Shown in pieces: positions 13,074-22,269 of a DNA stretch of 64,000 nucleotides (its first letter is position 1; each line of letters starts with the position of its first letter). Below the pieces are notes generated by a model. It did no database searches. It was not told where the DNA came from and was given only the letters and a program-made list of their open reading frames with translations. Both the position numbers and the translations under genes were made by a program. Source of the stretch: Rhizobium sp. Leaf306 (GTDB lineage: Bacteria; Pseudomonadota; Alphaproteobacteria; Rhizobiales; Rhizobiaceae); contig NZ_LMNX01000004.1 of the NCBI RefSeq assembly GCF_001423425.1, positions 186,001 through 250,000 on the forward strand. Reading direction: 5' to 3'.

Positions 13074-13104
13074 AAAAAACCCTCCCATTCTGCAATGGGA
13101 GGGT
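13074..13104 (-). terminator. Terminator after soxG whose 3' arm doubles as a ribosome binding site
   Basis: Read on the minus strand, a perfect 11-bp stem (13094-13104 with 13079-13089) and a 4-base loop GCAG are followed by TTTTTT and then directly by the ATG of the next gene. The 3' arm contains GGGAGGG. The T run overlaps the last base of the stem. This is a textbook terminator shape placed against a start codon. Confidence 0.85.
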
Positions 13105-13148
13105 GCGGTATTGTCGAACCCAATTCAAGTCAGGCGATGGTCGAAGAG

Positions 13149-13703
13149 CTAGAGCGCAGCGTCTTTCGCGCCCTCCGAGAGAAGGCCGAAGGCGTAGTCG
13201 GAAAACGACCGCCAGACTTCCATTCGGAACGCCTCCTCGCCCGTACGCATAAGCACCACTTCCACCTTGCCAAACAGCGTGCGCGAGCAGGCACCGACCG
13301 GAAAGACTGAAAGCGACAGATCCTGCGGGCAACCCGTGTTGATCGCGGCCTCCGCACCCGGACCCGAAATCAGGATCGCGGTGTTGCGGTGAGACACGTC
13401 GGTCGCGGAATGCAGCACACCGGAATTGGCGGCAGCGGTCATCAGGCCGCTTTCGCTTTCGTCGATCACCAGCCACTCGTCCGGTCCGAGCCACAGCGCG
13501 GTGCGGCCGTTGGCGGATGCGGACGTCTTCGGCCTTGTCGGCAGATCGACGCCGAGCGAGCCTGAAAGTGCTGAGACATCCTCAGCCTTCGCCCGCAGCG
13601 AGATGCGGCCAGCCGGAGCTGCCGGTTCAAGCCGGACGACGGAAGATCCGCCGTGAAAACCGGTCATCGGGAGTACGCGCTGAGGCATTGCAAAATCAGC
13701 CAT
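13149..13703 (-). CDS. soxG: Sarcosine oxidase gamma subunit
   Basis: Smallest-but-one subunit of the heterotetrameric sarcosine oxidase, a structural partner that resembles part of the aminomethyltransferase fold. The 184-residue sequence has the family pattern LWLGPDEWLVIDE and, near the end, EVWRSFSDYAFGLL. Its start overlaps the end of soxA by 8 bases, as expected for coupled subunits. It is the last gene of soxBDAG and is followed by a strong terminator. Confidence 0.93.
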   Translation of the reverse strand: MADFAMPQRVLPMTGFHGGSSVVRLEPAAPAGRISLRAKAEDVSALSGSLGVDLPTRPKTSASANGRTALWLGPDEWLVIDESESGLMTAAANSGVLHSATDVSHRNTAILISGPGAEAAINTGCPQDLSLSVFPVGACSRTLFGKVEVVLMRTGEEAFRMEVWRSFSDYAFGLLSEGAKDAAL

Positions 13704-16671
13704 TGATGCGGCCTCCTTCCTTGTCGAAGAACACCATGTCGGTCACTTCCACCGAAATCGTCCTGTCCGCCATCGGCACGTAGAGCGTGCTTCCCATCTT
13801 GGCCCGACCGCCGGCAACCAGCGCGATCGCGATCGATCGGCCGAGAGTTTCCGACCAGTAGGACGAGGTCACATGGCCGAGCATGGTCATCGGCTTCGGC
13901 TGGTTCGGATCGGCAACGATCTGCGCGCCCTCTTCCAGCACATCCTTCGGATCCTTGGTGAACAGGCCGACCAGCTGCTTGCGTCCCTCGCGCACAAGGT
14001 CCGGACGCTTCAGCCCTCTGATGCCGACGAAATCGGTCTTCTTCTTCGAGACAGCCCAGCCATAACCGGAATCGTCAGGGGTGACCGTGCCGTCCGTATC
14101 CTGGCCGACGATGATATAGCCCTTTTCGGCGCGGAGAACGTGCATGGTTTCCGTGCCGTAGAGGCAGGCCCCCATCGATTGCGCGCGTTCCCAGATCGCC
14201 TTCCAAACCGCCGCCCCGAAATCGGCGGGCACATTGACTTCGAACCCGAGCTCGCCGGTAAACGACATGCGGAACAACCGCCCCGGAACGCCCATGATCG
14301 TGCACTCGGCAACGCTCATATGCGGGAAGGCTTCGTTGGAAATGTCGAGCCCGTCGATGAAGGGCGCAATGATCTCGCGCGCCTTCGGACCCTGTACCGC
14401 GATGACAGCCCATTGTTCGGTGGTCGATGTCAGCCATACGTTGAGATGCGGGAATTCCGTCTGCAGATAGTCTTCCATATGCTGCAGCACCCGCGGCGCA
14501 CCGCCGGTCGTGGTCGTCACATGGAAACGGTCTTCTGCCAGGCGCCCGACGACACCGTCGTCATAGATGAACCCGTCTTCCCTTGTCATGATCCCATAAC
14601 GGCTCTTGCCGGGTTTCAGCGTATCCCAGGTATTGGTGTAGAGCAGGTTGAGGAATTTCGCCGCATCCGGGCCGACCACCTCGATCTTGCCGAGCGTCGA
14701 GGCATCAAACACGCCGCCGACCTCACGCACGGTTCTGCACTCGCGGTTGACGGCTGCGTGCATGTCTTCGCCGCGCTTGGGGAAATACCAGGCGCGTTTC
14801 CAGTTGCCCACATCCTCGAACTCGGCGCCTTCTGCCGCTTCCGGCGCATGCATCGGCGTCTTGCGGGCCGGATCGAACAGGTCGCCGCGCGAATGGGCGA
14901 TCAGCGTGCCGTAGGTGACAGGCGTGTATGGCGCACGGAACGTGGTGAGACCCACCTGCGGGATCGGCCGGTCGAGCATTTCAGACGCGATGGCGAGGCC
15001 ATGCATGTTGGAAAGCTTGCCCTGATCGGACGCCATGCCATTGGTCGTAAAGCGCTTTATATGCTCGATCGAATGCATGCCTTCGCGCACCGCAAGACGG
15101 ATGTCCTTGGCGGTCACGTCATGCTGGAAATCGACGAACGCCTTGACCGCATCCTCCGGTCCCGCCCCTTCGGCCGCACCGATCATGCCGCCGGTCCATT
15201 CGAACCGGTTTTCGCCCGAGACCACAGCTGCACCGCCGCCTGCGGCAATCGCCTCGTCGATCAGGTCCGCCAGATCGTCGGTTCCGTTGCAGGCCCCGAC
15301 CGAGATGCAGTTCTGGGCGTAGATATCCGGCAGGAACCGCTGGTTTGCCTCGTCGAAGCGCAGTTTTCCGCGAGACTGCGAGAACAGATGCACTGACGGA
15401 GTCCAGCCTGCCGAGATGAGCAGCGCGTCAACCTTGATCTTGCGCGCATTGGCGCCGCCATTGCGGGTGACGGTGATGGAGTTGATCCGCAGCCGGCCGG
15501 ACGTGTCGGTCACGGCATGGCCTGTCAGCACGTCGATCCCGAGCGCACGGGCCTCGGCAAGCACACCATCACCCGGATGGCTGCGGCTGTCGACGATCGC
15601 AGCGATCGAGACACCCGCCCGCTTCAGGTCGAACGCCGCCTCATAGGCGCTGTCATGGGCGGTATAGACGCCGACATTGCGGCCGACGGCAACGCCGTGA
15701 TGGTTGAGGAAACTGCGCGCGGCAGACGCCAGCATGATGCCCGGCCGGTCATTGTTGGCAAACACCATATGCCGTTCGATCGAGCCGGTCGCCAGCACGA
15801 CCTTTTTCGCACGCACCTGCCAGAGACGCTCACGCGGCAGGTCCCTGCCCGGAAGCGCGACATGGTCGGTCACCCGTTCCACAAGGGCTAGGAAACCGTG
15901 ATTGTAATAGCCAAACACAGTGGTGCGGGTGAGCACGGTGACGTTGGGCATCGCCTTCAGCTTTGCAGCCATGGCCTGCGCCCAGTCGAAACCGTTCTGG
16001 CCGTCGATCACCGTGGAACTGTCGAAATGCAGCGCACCGCCGACTTCCGGCTGTTCGTCAACGAGAATGACCTTTTTGCCCGTTGCCGCCGCCGAAAGTG
16101 CCGCCGTCAGGCCGGCGACACCGGCGCCGGCGATCAGCACGTCGCAATGCACGTAGCGGCTGGCGTAATGATCGGGATCCGCTTCCTTCGGCGCTTCGCC
16201 CAGACCCGCAGCGCGACGGATGATCGGCTCATAGAGTTTGTGCCAGGCTTCCCGCGGCCACATGAAGGTCTTGTAGTAGAAACCGGCGGCGAAGAACGGC
16301 GACAGCATGTCGTTGAACGCGCCGATATCGTATTTGAGCGACGGCCAGCGGTTCTGCGAGGCGATCTTGGCGCCATCGAACACTTCCTGCACCGTGGCGC
16401 GCACATTCGGTTGGCGGCGGGCGGCATCACGAGACACGTCGAGCAGCGCATTCGGCTCTTCCGGACCAGATGTCAGGATGCCGCGCGGGCGGTGGTATTT
16501 GAACGAGCGGCCGAGCAGATGCACGCCATGCGCCAGAAGCGCTGACGCAACCGTATCGCCCTCCAGCGCCGTATAGCTTTTGCCGTCAAACGTGAAGCGC
16601 GCCGTGCGGGCCGGCGTATGACGGCCGGCGCCCTTGATGCGGAATTCACCCGAGTTGGAGGAAGAACTCAT
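13696..16671 (-). CDS. soxA: Sarcosine oxidase alpha subunit
   Basis: Large subunit (991 residues) of tetrameric sarcosine oxidase, which demethylates sarcosine to glycine and passes the one-carbon unit to tetrahydrofolate. It has an N-terminal ferredoxin-like fold (FTFDGKSYTALEGDTVASALL), a dinucleotide-binding domain with DVLIAGAGVAGLTAALSAA near residue 170 that holds NAD+, and a C-terminal GcvT-like domain that binds folate. The start at 16671 overlaps the stop of soxD in an ATGA arrangement and gives the usual N terminus. Confidence 0.96.
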   Translation of the reverse strand: MSSSSNSGEFRIKGAGRHTPARTARFTFDGKSYTALEGDTVASALLAHGVHLLGRSFKYHRPRGILTSGPEEPNALLDVSRDAARRQPNVRATVQEVFDGAKIASQNRWPSLKYDIGAFNDMLSPFFAAGFYYKTFMWPREAWHKLYEPIIRRAAGLGEAPKEADPDHYASRYVHCDVLIAGAGVAGLTAALSAAATGKKVILVDEQPEVGGALHFDSSTVIDGQNGFDWAQAMAAKLKAMPNVTVLTRTTVFGYYNHGFLALVERVTDHVALPGRDLPRERLWQVRAKKVVLATGSIERHMVFANNDRPGIMLASAARSFLNHHGVAVGRNVGVYTAHDSAYEAAFDLKRAGVSIAAIVDSRSHPGDGVLAEARALGIDVLTGHAVTDTSGRLRINSITVTRNGGANARKIKVDALLISAGWTPSVHLFSQSRGKLRFDEANQRFLPDIYAQNCISVGACNGTDDLADLIDEAIAAGGGAAVVSGENRFEWTGGMIGAAEGAGPEDAVKAFVDFQHDVTAKDIRLAVREGMHSIEHIKRFTTNGMASDQGKLSNMHGLAIASEMLDRPIPQVGLTTFRAPYTPVTYGTLIAHSRGDLFDPARKTPMHAPEAAEGAEFEDVGNWKRAWYFPKRGEDMHAAVNRECRTVREVGGVFDASTLGKIEVVGPDAAKFLNLLYTNTWDTLKPGKSRYGIMTREDGFIYDDGVVGRLAEDRFHVTTTTGGAPRVLQHMEDYLQTEFPHLNVWLTSTTEQWAVIAVQGPKAREIIAPFIDGLDISNEAFPHMSVAECTIMGVPGRLFRMSFTGELGFEVNVPADFGAAVWKAIWERAQSMGACLYGTETMHVLRAEKGYIIVGQDTDGTVTPDDSGYGWAVSKKKTDFVGIRGLKRPDLVREGRKQLVGLFTKDPKDVLEEGAQIVADPNQPKPMTMLGHVTSSYWSETLGRSIAIALVAGGRAKMGSTLYVPMADRTISVEVTDMVFFDKEGGRING

Positions 16672-17024
16672 CTCGCGTCTCCTTCCGTAGCTTCCCAGGT
16701 TTCGACGGTCTTTTCCTCGGCAATCGCCGCAGCCTTGCTCGCAACCGGGATCGGCTGTTTCGGCAGTCCCGCCTTGTAGGTCATCAGGAACCTGTCGCTC
16801 ACCGTATCGCGGGCCGCGTTGAAGAAGCGGCCACAGCCGTGAATATGCCGCCACCGTTCATAGGTGAGACCCTTTTCGTTGTTGCGAAGAAAGAAGAACT
16901 CCGCAAATTCCTCGTCCGAAATCGCCGCGATATTCTCCGGCCGGGCAATATGCGCCTCGCCGGCCCAGCGGAATTCCAGTTCCGAGCGATCTTCTTCGCA
17001 ATAGGGGCAGTGGATCAAAAGCAT
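16668..17024 (-). CDS. soxD: Sarcosine oxidase delta subunit
   Basis: Zinc-binding small subunit of the tetrameric sarcosine oxidase. The protein from ATG 17024 has 118 residues and begins MLLIHCPYCEE. The expected zinc ligands are visible: Cys6, Cys9, a His in WRHIHGCG around residue 60 and Cys64. It starts 19 bases after soxB and overlaps soxA by 4 bases. Confidence 0.95.
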   Translation of the reverse strand: MLLIHCPYCEEDRSELEFRWAGEAHIARPENIAAISDEEFAEFFFLRNNEKGLTYERWRHIHGCGRFFNAARDTVSDRFLMTYKAGLPKQPIPVASKAAAIAEEKTVETWEATEGDAR

Positions 17025-17043
17025 CTGGTCTATCCCCTCACTA

Positions 17044-18297
17044 TCAGTGCGCGACGGCAGCGGCTGCCGCCTCGTCAATCAGGCGGCCCGTGCGGAACCG
17101 GTCGAGATTGAGACCCGACGCCAGTTTATGCGGTTCGCCCTTAGCGATCAGATGCGCAAACAGGTTGGCCGAGCCGGGCGTCGCCTTGAAGCCGCCGGTT
17201 CCCCAGCCGCAATTGACGAACAGTCCCGGAACCGGGGTGACACCCTGAATGGGCGACCTGTCCGGCGTGTTGTCGGTAATGCCGCCCCACTGCCGCATCA
17301 TCTTGACCCTGCGGAAGATCGGAAACAGTTCGCAGATCGCATCGAGCGTATGGGTGATGATCTGCAGGCCGCCGGTCTGCGAGTATGAATTATACTGGTC
17401 GGTACCGGCGCCGATCACCAGCTCGCCCTTGTCGGACTGCGAGATATAGGCATGCACCGTGTTCGACATGACGACGCAAGGGAAGATGGGTTTCAGCGGT
17501 TCCGACACCAGCGCCTGCAGCGGGTTGGAATGCAGGGGCACGCGAACGCCCGCCATTTCCATCACGACCGACGAATGGCCGGCAGCCGATACGCCGACCT
17601 TGTTGGCACCGATAAAGCCCTTGGAAGTCTCGACGCCCTGAACTTCGCCACCCGGTCCGCGGCGGATGCCGGTGACTTCGCAGTTCTGAATGATATGGAC
17701 GCCGCGATCGGCCGCCGCGCGCGCATAGCCCCAGGCAACGGCATCGTGGCGGGCTGTGCCGCCGCGGCGCTGCAGGGCAGCACCATTGATGGCGTAGCGT
17801 GCCGTCTTCGAAATATCGAGAACCGGCACGAAGGCCTTCGCCTGCTCCGGCGTCAGCCATTCGTTGTCGATGCCATAGAGCCTGTTGGCATTGATATGGC
17901 GCTTGAACGACTGCTGGTCATGAATGTTGTGCGACAGCATCATCACGCCGCGCGGCGAATACATGACGTTGTAGTTGAGCTCCTGGCTCAGGCCTTCCCA
18001 CAGTTTGAGGGAATGCTCGTAGATGTCCATGCTCTCTTCGTAGAGATAGTTGGAGCGAATGATGGTCGTGTTGCGGCCGGTATTGCCGCCGCCGAGCCAG
18101 CCCTTCTCGATCACCGCGACATTGGTGATGCCGTGTTCCTTGGCGAGATAATAGGCGGCACCGAGACCATGACCGCCGGCGCCGACGATGATCACGTCGT
18201 AAGAGCTGCGCGGCTCGGGAGAGGTCCACTGCGCCTCCCATCCCTTGTGGGCACGCATTGCCTCGCGGGCTATGGCGAAAACCGAATATTTGCGCAT
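17044..18297 (-). CDS. soxB: Sarcosine oxidase beta subunit
   Basis: Catalytic flavoprotein subunit of tetrameric sarcosine oxidase, carrying noncovalent FAD and, in the family, covalently attached FMN. The 417-residue protein from ATG 18297 starts MRKYSVFAIAREAM and has the FAD motif DVIIVGAGGHGLGAAYYLAK near residue 34. It also has the typical C-terminal NCGWGTGGFKATPGS region. It is the first gene of the minus-strand soxBDAG operon. The enzyme lets the cell use sarcosine or glycine betaine breakdown products as carbon and nitrogen sources. Confidence 0.96.
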   Translation of the reverse strand: MRKYSVFAIAREAMRAHKGWEAQWTSPEPRSSYDVIIVGAGGHGLGAAYYLAKEHGITNVAVIEKGWLGGGNTGRNTTIIRSNYLYEESMDIYEHSLKLWEGLSQELNYNVMYSPRGVMMLSHNIHDQQSFKRHINANRLYGIDNEWLTPEQAKAFVPVLDISKTARYAINGAALQRRGGTARHDAVAWGYARAAADRGVHIIQNCEVTGIRRGPGGEVQGVETSKGFIGANKVGVSAAGHSSVVMEMAGVRVPLHSNPLQALVSEPLKPIFPCVVMSNTVHAYISQSDKGELVIGAGTDQYNSYSQTGGLQIITHTLDAICELFPIFRRVKMMRQWGGITDNTPDRSPIQGVTPVPGLFVNCGWGTGGFKATPGSANLFAHLIAKGEPHKLASGLNLDRFRTGRLIDEAAAAAVAH

Positions 18298-18597
18298 GAG
18301 GCCGCGTCTCCTTGATCCGCCGGGTAAGGCTCTTGGGTAGAACCATACCCATCGCAAATCAATATGCGCCGCAATGGCCGTTTTGCGACGCCTCAGAGGA
18401 TTGTTTCGACACACGCGGAAAACAGGCCCGGGAACCTCGGACGAAAGGCCCGGCCGACGGTCATGTGACGACGGCGGAGGGAAGATGGGGTCGTGACGTT
18501 AGAGCGACCGGCCGTTAACGCGGCCACAGGCTTCCTAGGAAAATTGGACAGACAGAAACCGGGGAAAGTTTCCCCGGTTTGTCATCGAGAGGCAAAA
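18298..18597. other. Intergenic region between soxB and the enoyl reductase-like gene
   Basis: About 300 bases without a credible gene. It must hold the soxB promoter, though I cannot point to one, and at its far end the terminator at 18556-18580. Short frames in this stretch lack ribosome binding sites. Confidence 0.6.
18556..18580 (-). terminator. Perfect 12-bp palindromic hairpin after the enoyl reductase-like gene
   Basis: AAACCGGGGAAA (18556-18567) and TTTCCCCGGTTT (18569-18580) form a perfect inverted repeat around one base. It starts 17 bases beyond the stop of the minus-strand gene at 18598. The ends are TTT on either strand, so it may act in both directions. Confidence 0.8.
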
Positions 18598-19572
18598 TCA
18601 GGCCCGGAGCAGCACCTTGCCGGTGCGGCCGTGCTCGCCGGCTGCCTTGGCCGCCTTGGAGATGTCATCGAGACCAAAGACCTCGGAGACGGTGAGGGTC
18701 ACGGTGCCGTTGGCGACGGCTTCGACGATCTCGCTGATATGGCTCTTCATCTTTTCCGCAGGAAGCTTGGGCGCGATCTTGGCGAGCCAGAAACCCTTGA
18801 CCACCGCCTGCTTGAAAATCATGTCGCTGGCTGAAAGCTGCATCGGCGTTCCCGACATCAGTCCGAACGAGATCAGCAGGCCGTTTTCGCCAAGCACCGA
18901 CAGTAGGTCTCCGGAGGCCGGGCCGCCGACGCCATCGACCCCCGCCTTGATCGCGGCTCCGCCCGAGAGCGCATTGACCGTCTCGCGCCATCCGGTCTGC
19001 GACGTCGAGACGACATTCTGGATGCCGAGATCCGCCAGTTCGCGCACCGCCTCGTCACGTCGGACGAGGTTGATGACATTGATCTGACGCGGCTTGGCAA
19101 ACATCGCGAGCGTCTTGCCGACCGCACCATTGGCCGCGTTCTGGATGATCCAGTCACCTTTTTCGACACCCGCAAAATCGAGCAGTGTCAGGGCGCTGAG
19201 CGGCATCGAGATCAGCTGCGCGCCAGCCTCATCGGAAATCGAATCGGGAAGCGGCACGGCTGCCATGGCCGACGCGATATAATACTCCGCCCAGGTGCCC
19301 TGCCCTGAGGCCGCCACACGCTGCCCGACCTTCAGGTGCGAGACACCCTCGCCCAGCGCATCGACGATACCGGTTCCTTCGGTGCCGGCGACGGCGGGCA
19401 GGTCGGGCTTGTAGCCGTAATCGCCGGAAACCGTCAGAAGATCGTGATTGTGGATCGCCGCCATCGACATGCGGATCCGGATCTGGCCGGGGCCGGGCTG
19501 CGGAATTGGGCGATCTTCGATCGACAGGACGGAAGACGGATCGCCGAAACTGGAATGAATGGCACTACGCAT
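18598..19572 (-). CDS. Zinc-independent medium-chain reductase, 2-enoyl thioester reductase-like
   Basis: A 324-residue MDR-superfamily protein. It has the GroES-like N-terminal domain and a Rossmann domain with NAANGAVGKTLAMFAK, but the zinc-binding cysteines of alcohol dehydrogenases are missing. The pattern fits the ETR/MECR-like branch, which reduces enoyl thioesters with NADPH. The ATG at 19572 is preceded by GGAGAAAT on the minus strand. It is monocistronic, with a strong hairpin after the stop. The substrate is uncertain. Confidence 0.85.
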   Translation of the reverse strand: MRSAIHSSFGDPSSVLSIEDRPIPQPGPGQIRIRMSMAAIHNHDLLTVSGDYGYKPDLPAVAGTEGTGIVDALGEGVSHLKVGQRVAASGQGTWAEYYIASAMAAVPLPDSISDEAGAQLISMPLSALTLLDFAGVEKGDWIIQNAANGAVGKTLAMFAKPRQINVINLVRRDEAVRELADLGIQNVVSTSQTGWRETVNALSGGAAIKAGVDGVGGPASGDLLSVLGENGLLISFGLMSGTPMQLSASDMIFKQAVVKGFWLAKIAPKLPAEKMKSHISEIVEAVANGTVTLTVSEVFGLDDISKAAKAAGEHGRTGKVLLRA

Positions 19573-19882
19573 GAGATTTCTCCGTTCGGTCCCGCGTGGC
19601 TCGGCAGGACAAGGCTTGGGCCGGTTGGGAACAGGTTCCCGCATGGGCGCAAATCGACTATGGCTTGGTGGCGGATATAGGACATCGCTAGGCTGATATA
19701 ACCCCGCGCGGAGCAGCGGCTGTAAATTTCTTGAGAAGCCCGCAGCCGCGGGTAGACTTTTGACATCTCCTCTGTTAAGTGCCTTCACCAATCGCTTCGG
19801 CTATCCGCCGGGCTCCGACATTCTCTCGCCTCGAATCCTGCAGATTCCCTGGCGATAACAAACCAAAGGAACGGGATTTCAC
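19573..19882. other. Divergent promoter region of the reductase gene and rpsU
   Basis: About 310 bases between divergent genes. A TTGACA at 19760-19765 could be the -35 element of rpsU, but the bases 17 positions on (CTTCAC) are a poor -10 match. No ORF with a plausible start is seen. Confidence 0.4.
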
Positions 19883-20131
19883 GTGCAGGTACTTGTCCGG
19901 GACAACAACGTTGATCAGGCTCTTCGCGCTCTCAAGAAGAAGATGCAGCGCGAAGGCATTTTCCGTGAAATGAAGATGCGTGATTACTACGAAAAGCCTT
20001 CGGAAAAGCGCGCCCGCGAAAAGGCTGAAGCCGTTCGCCGCGTCCGCAAGCTGGCCCGCAAGCGCATGCAGCGCGAAGGTCTTCTTCCGGCAACGCCGCG
20101 CCCGGCAACCGCCCGTCCGGCTGCTCGTTGA
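19883..20131 (+). CDS. rpsU: 30S ribosomal protein S21
   Basis: Small basic ribosomal protein of 82 residues that helps base pairing with the Shine-Dalgarno sequence. It begins (M)[19 protein letters not shown], the standard S21 N terminus, with the arginine/lysine-rich middle and an Ala/Pro/Arg-rich tail. The start codon is GTG; AAAGGA (19865-19870) lies about 12 bases upstream, a rather long spacing, and no ATG is available. A clear terminator follows at 20167-20197. Confidence 0.96.
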   Translation: MQVLVRDNNVDQALRALKKKMQREGIFREMKMRDYYEKPSEKRAREKAEAVRRVRKLARKRMQREGLLPATPRPATARPAAR

Positions 20132-20166
20132 TCGGTCGTTTTTTCGACGTTTTCATGTGATTATGA

Positions 20167-20197
20167 GCGGTGGCGACATGGGCGCCGCCGCTTTTTT
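20167..20197 (+). terminator. Rho-independent terminator of rpsU
   Basis: Nine-base stem GCGGTGGCG (20167-20175) with CGCCGCCGC (20183-20191), loop of seven bases, then TTTTTT. Confidence 0.9.
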
Positions 20198-20266
20198 GAT
20201 TCGGAACAGTCGACATTCCGACACGTTCTGCCGATCCTGACAGCCCGATACGAGGACAAGCGCCTG

Positions 20267-21154
20267 ATGGCCGCCAAGACTGCCGTTTTTTCCGATGGAA
20301 CCCGAAACTCCGGCCATTCCTTGACCGTCGCCCCAATTCGCAAGGCCCTCGCTCCGATCGGTATCGTGGCAGTGCTCGCGCTGGCCGGCTGCTCGACGAC
20401 CACGTCGACGGACATGATCAGCGTCGATCGCGCCCAGGGGTCGGAACAGAACATCTCGTCCCTGTCCTCCGTCATCAGCTCCAACCCGTCTGATCCGGAA
20501 GGCTACAACATTCGCGGGTCGGCCTACGGCCGCGCCGGCGAATTCAAGCGGGCGCTGGACGATTTCAATCGCGCGCTCCAGATCAATCCGCAGTTCTACC
20601 AGGCCTATGCGAACCGGGCGCTCGTCTATCGCAACATGGGCAAGCCTGTCGAAGCCGCGAACGATTACAACCGCGCGCTCCAGATCAATGCCAATTACGA
20701 CGTCGCCCTGATCGGCCGCGGCAATATCTATCGCCAGGCCGGCCGCCTCAACGAAGCCTTCAGTGACTTCAACAAGGCCATCGATCTCGATACGACCGAT
20801 GGTCGCGCTTACCACAACCGCGGCCTGATCTATCAGGCCCGCAATCAGCACGCGCAGGCGATCGACGACTTCTCCAAGGCGATCTCGCTCTCCTCCAGCT
20901 CGGCCGAGCCTTATAACGGTCGCGGTATTTCCTATCTCGCCATGAACGACGACGAGAATGCGTTTGCCGACTTCAACCGTGCCATCGAGCTGAACGACAA
21001 GCTTGCCGAATCCTGGGCCAACCAGGCACTGGTGTATGAGCATCGCGGCGACCGTGCCCGCGCCAACCGTTCGTTCTCGCATGCCGTCCGCCTGGACCCG
21101 AACTACAAGCCGGCCCAGGACGGCGCGGCACGTACACGCGGCGGCAATAGCTAA
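20267..21154 (+). CDS. TPR-repeat lipoprotein, NlpI-like
   Basis: A 295-residue protein with an N-terminal signal sequence ending in the lipobox LAGC (Cys42), so it should be a lipid-anchored periplasmic protein. It then has about six tandem tetratricopeptide repeats between residues 70 and 285 (for example AYANRALVYRNMGKPVEAANDYN), each close to 34 residues. TPR lipoproteins of this type act as adaptors for cell-wall hydrolases or envelope complexes, but the partner here is unknown. The 30 residues before the hydrophobic segment are unusually long for a lipoprotein signal, so an internal start is possible. GAGGAC precedes the ATG. Confidence 0.85.
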   Translation: MAAKTAVFSDGTRNSGHSLTVAPIRKALAPIGIVAVLALAGCSTTTSTDMISVDRAQGSEQNISSLSSVISSNPSDPEGYNIRGSAYGRAGEFKRALDDFNRALQINPQFYQAYANRALVYRNMGKPVEAANDYNRALQINANYDVALIGRGNIYRQAGRLNEAFSDFNKAIDLDTTDGRAYHNRGLIYQARNQHAQAIDDFSKAISLSSSSAEPYNGRGISYLAMNDDENAFADFNRAIELNDKLAESWANQALVYEHRGDRARANRSFSHAVRLDPNYKPAQDGAARTRGGNS

Positions 21155-21162
21155 GCGGAGCC

Positions 21163-22263
21163 ATGACGATGCAGCAGTCCGGTCGCCATGATATCATCGT
21201 CATCGGCGGCGGGATTGTCGGCGCCTCGATTGCCTGGCACCTCACGGTGTCAGGCGCCAAAGTCCATCTTCTTTCTGAGAAACCGGGCGGCATAGCCACG
21301 CCGAATTCCTTCGCCTGGATCAACGCCAGCTGGGGCAATCCGCGCGCCTATTTCGACCTGCGCATGCGCTCCATCGCCGAATGGAAACGCCTTGCGAAGG
21401 ACGTCCCCACCCTGCCCCTATCTTTCGCGGGCGGCCTATGCTGGGACATGTCGCAGGCTGACCTGACGACCTACGCCAGCCAGCATTCCGGCTGGGGCTA
21501 CGACATCGCTGAGGTCGATGCCGTTAGGATTGCCGCCATCGAACCGGCCTTGAACGACGTGCCTAACACCGCGCTTTACGCCGCGATGGAGGGTGTAGCC
21601 GAGCCGCAGGCGAGCGCCGAGATCCTCATCGCAGACGCCCAAAGACGCGGCATGCTTCTCACCGAAGGCATCCGGGTCACTGCCCTCAGGCGCAATGGCG
21701 AAGGCCATGTTGCAACTGTGGTCACCGACAGCGGCGAATACACAGCCCGTGAGATCGTGCTCGCCGCCGGCGCCGGGACAGCGACCCTTGCCGCTTCTGT
21801 CGGAATAGAGGTCCCGGTCGAAACACCACCGGGTCTCCTCGTCCACTCGACGCCGGTCGCACCGATGCTCAACGGCCTCGTCATTGCGCCGGAACTGCAT
21901 GTCCGGCAAACCGCCGACGGTCGGCTCGTCGCCGGAACCGATTTCGGCGGCATGGATCCCGGAACCGATCCGGATGGCGCGGCGGAGGAACTGTTCGGCA
22001 AACTGAAGCGGTTCGCCAAAGGCGGCGACAGCCTGGTCATGGACTTCTACACCGTCGGTTATCGCCCCATGCCAAAGGACGGCTTTCCGATCATCGGACG
22101 TGCCGAAGATCAGACCGGCCAAACCCTCCCCGGCCTCTACATTGCCGTCACCCATTCGGGCATCACACTCGCTCCGGCGATCGGCTTGTTTGCCGCCACC
22201 GAAATCCTGGAAGGGGCGCAAGAACCTCTTCTCGCCCCCTACCGTCTGTCGCGCTTTAGCTGA
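21163..22263 (+). CDS. FAD-dependent oxidoreductase, DAO family
   Basis: A 366-residue flavoprotein of the D-amino-acid oxidase/glycine oxidase type. The dinucleotide-binding motif is DIIVIGGGIVGASIAWHL at residues 9-26, and the C-terminal segment GYRPMPKDGFPIIGRA with a later THSGITLAPA matches the family FAD and substrate pocket. It starts 8 bases after the TPR gene with GGAG as ribosome binding site, so the two are probably cotranscribed. The substrate is likely a primary or secondary amine but cannot be told from the sequence. It converges with the next gene. Confidence 0.88.
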   Translation: MTMQQSGRHDIIVIGGGIVGASIAWHLTVSGAKVHLLSEKPGGIATPNSFAWINASWGNPRAYFDLRMRSIAEWKRLAKDVPTLPLSFAGGLCWDMSQADLTTYASQHSGWGYDIAEVDAVRIAAIEPALNDVPNTALYAAMEGVAEPQASAEILIADAQRRGMLLTEGIRVTALRRNGEGHVATVVTDSGEYTAREIVLAAGAGTATLAASVGIEVPVETPPGLLVHSTPVAPMLNGLVIAPELHVRQTADGRLVAGTDFGGMDPGTDPDGAAEELFGKLKRFAKGGDSLVMDFYTVGYRPMPKDGFPIIGRAEDQTGQTLPGLYIAVTHSGITLAPAIGLFAATEILEGAQEPLLAPYRLSRFS

Positions 22264-22269
22264 CAGCCC

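Noticed and set aside
13873..15396. A 507-codon open frame on the plus strand inside soxA
   Set aside because: Antisense of a clear sarcosine oxidase gene; sequence is low-complexity Arg/His/Gly-rich without motifs.
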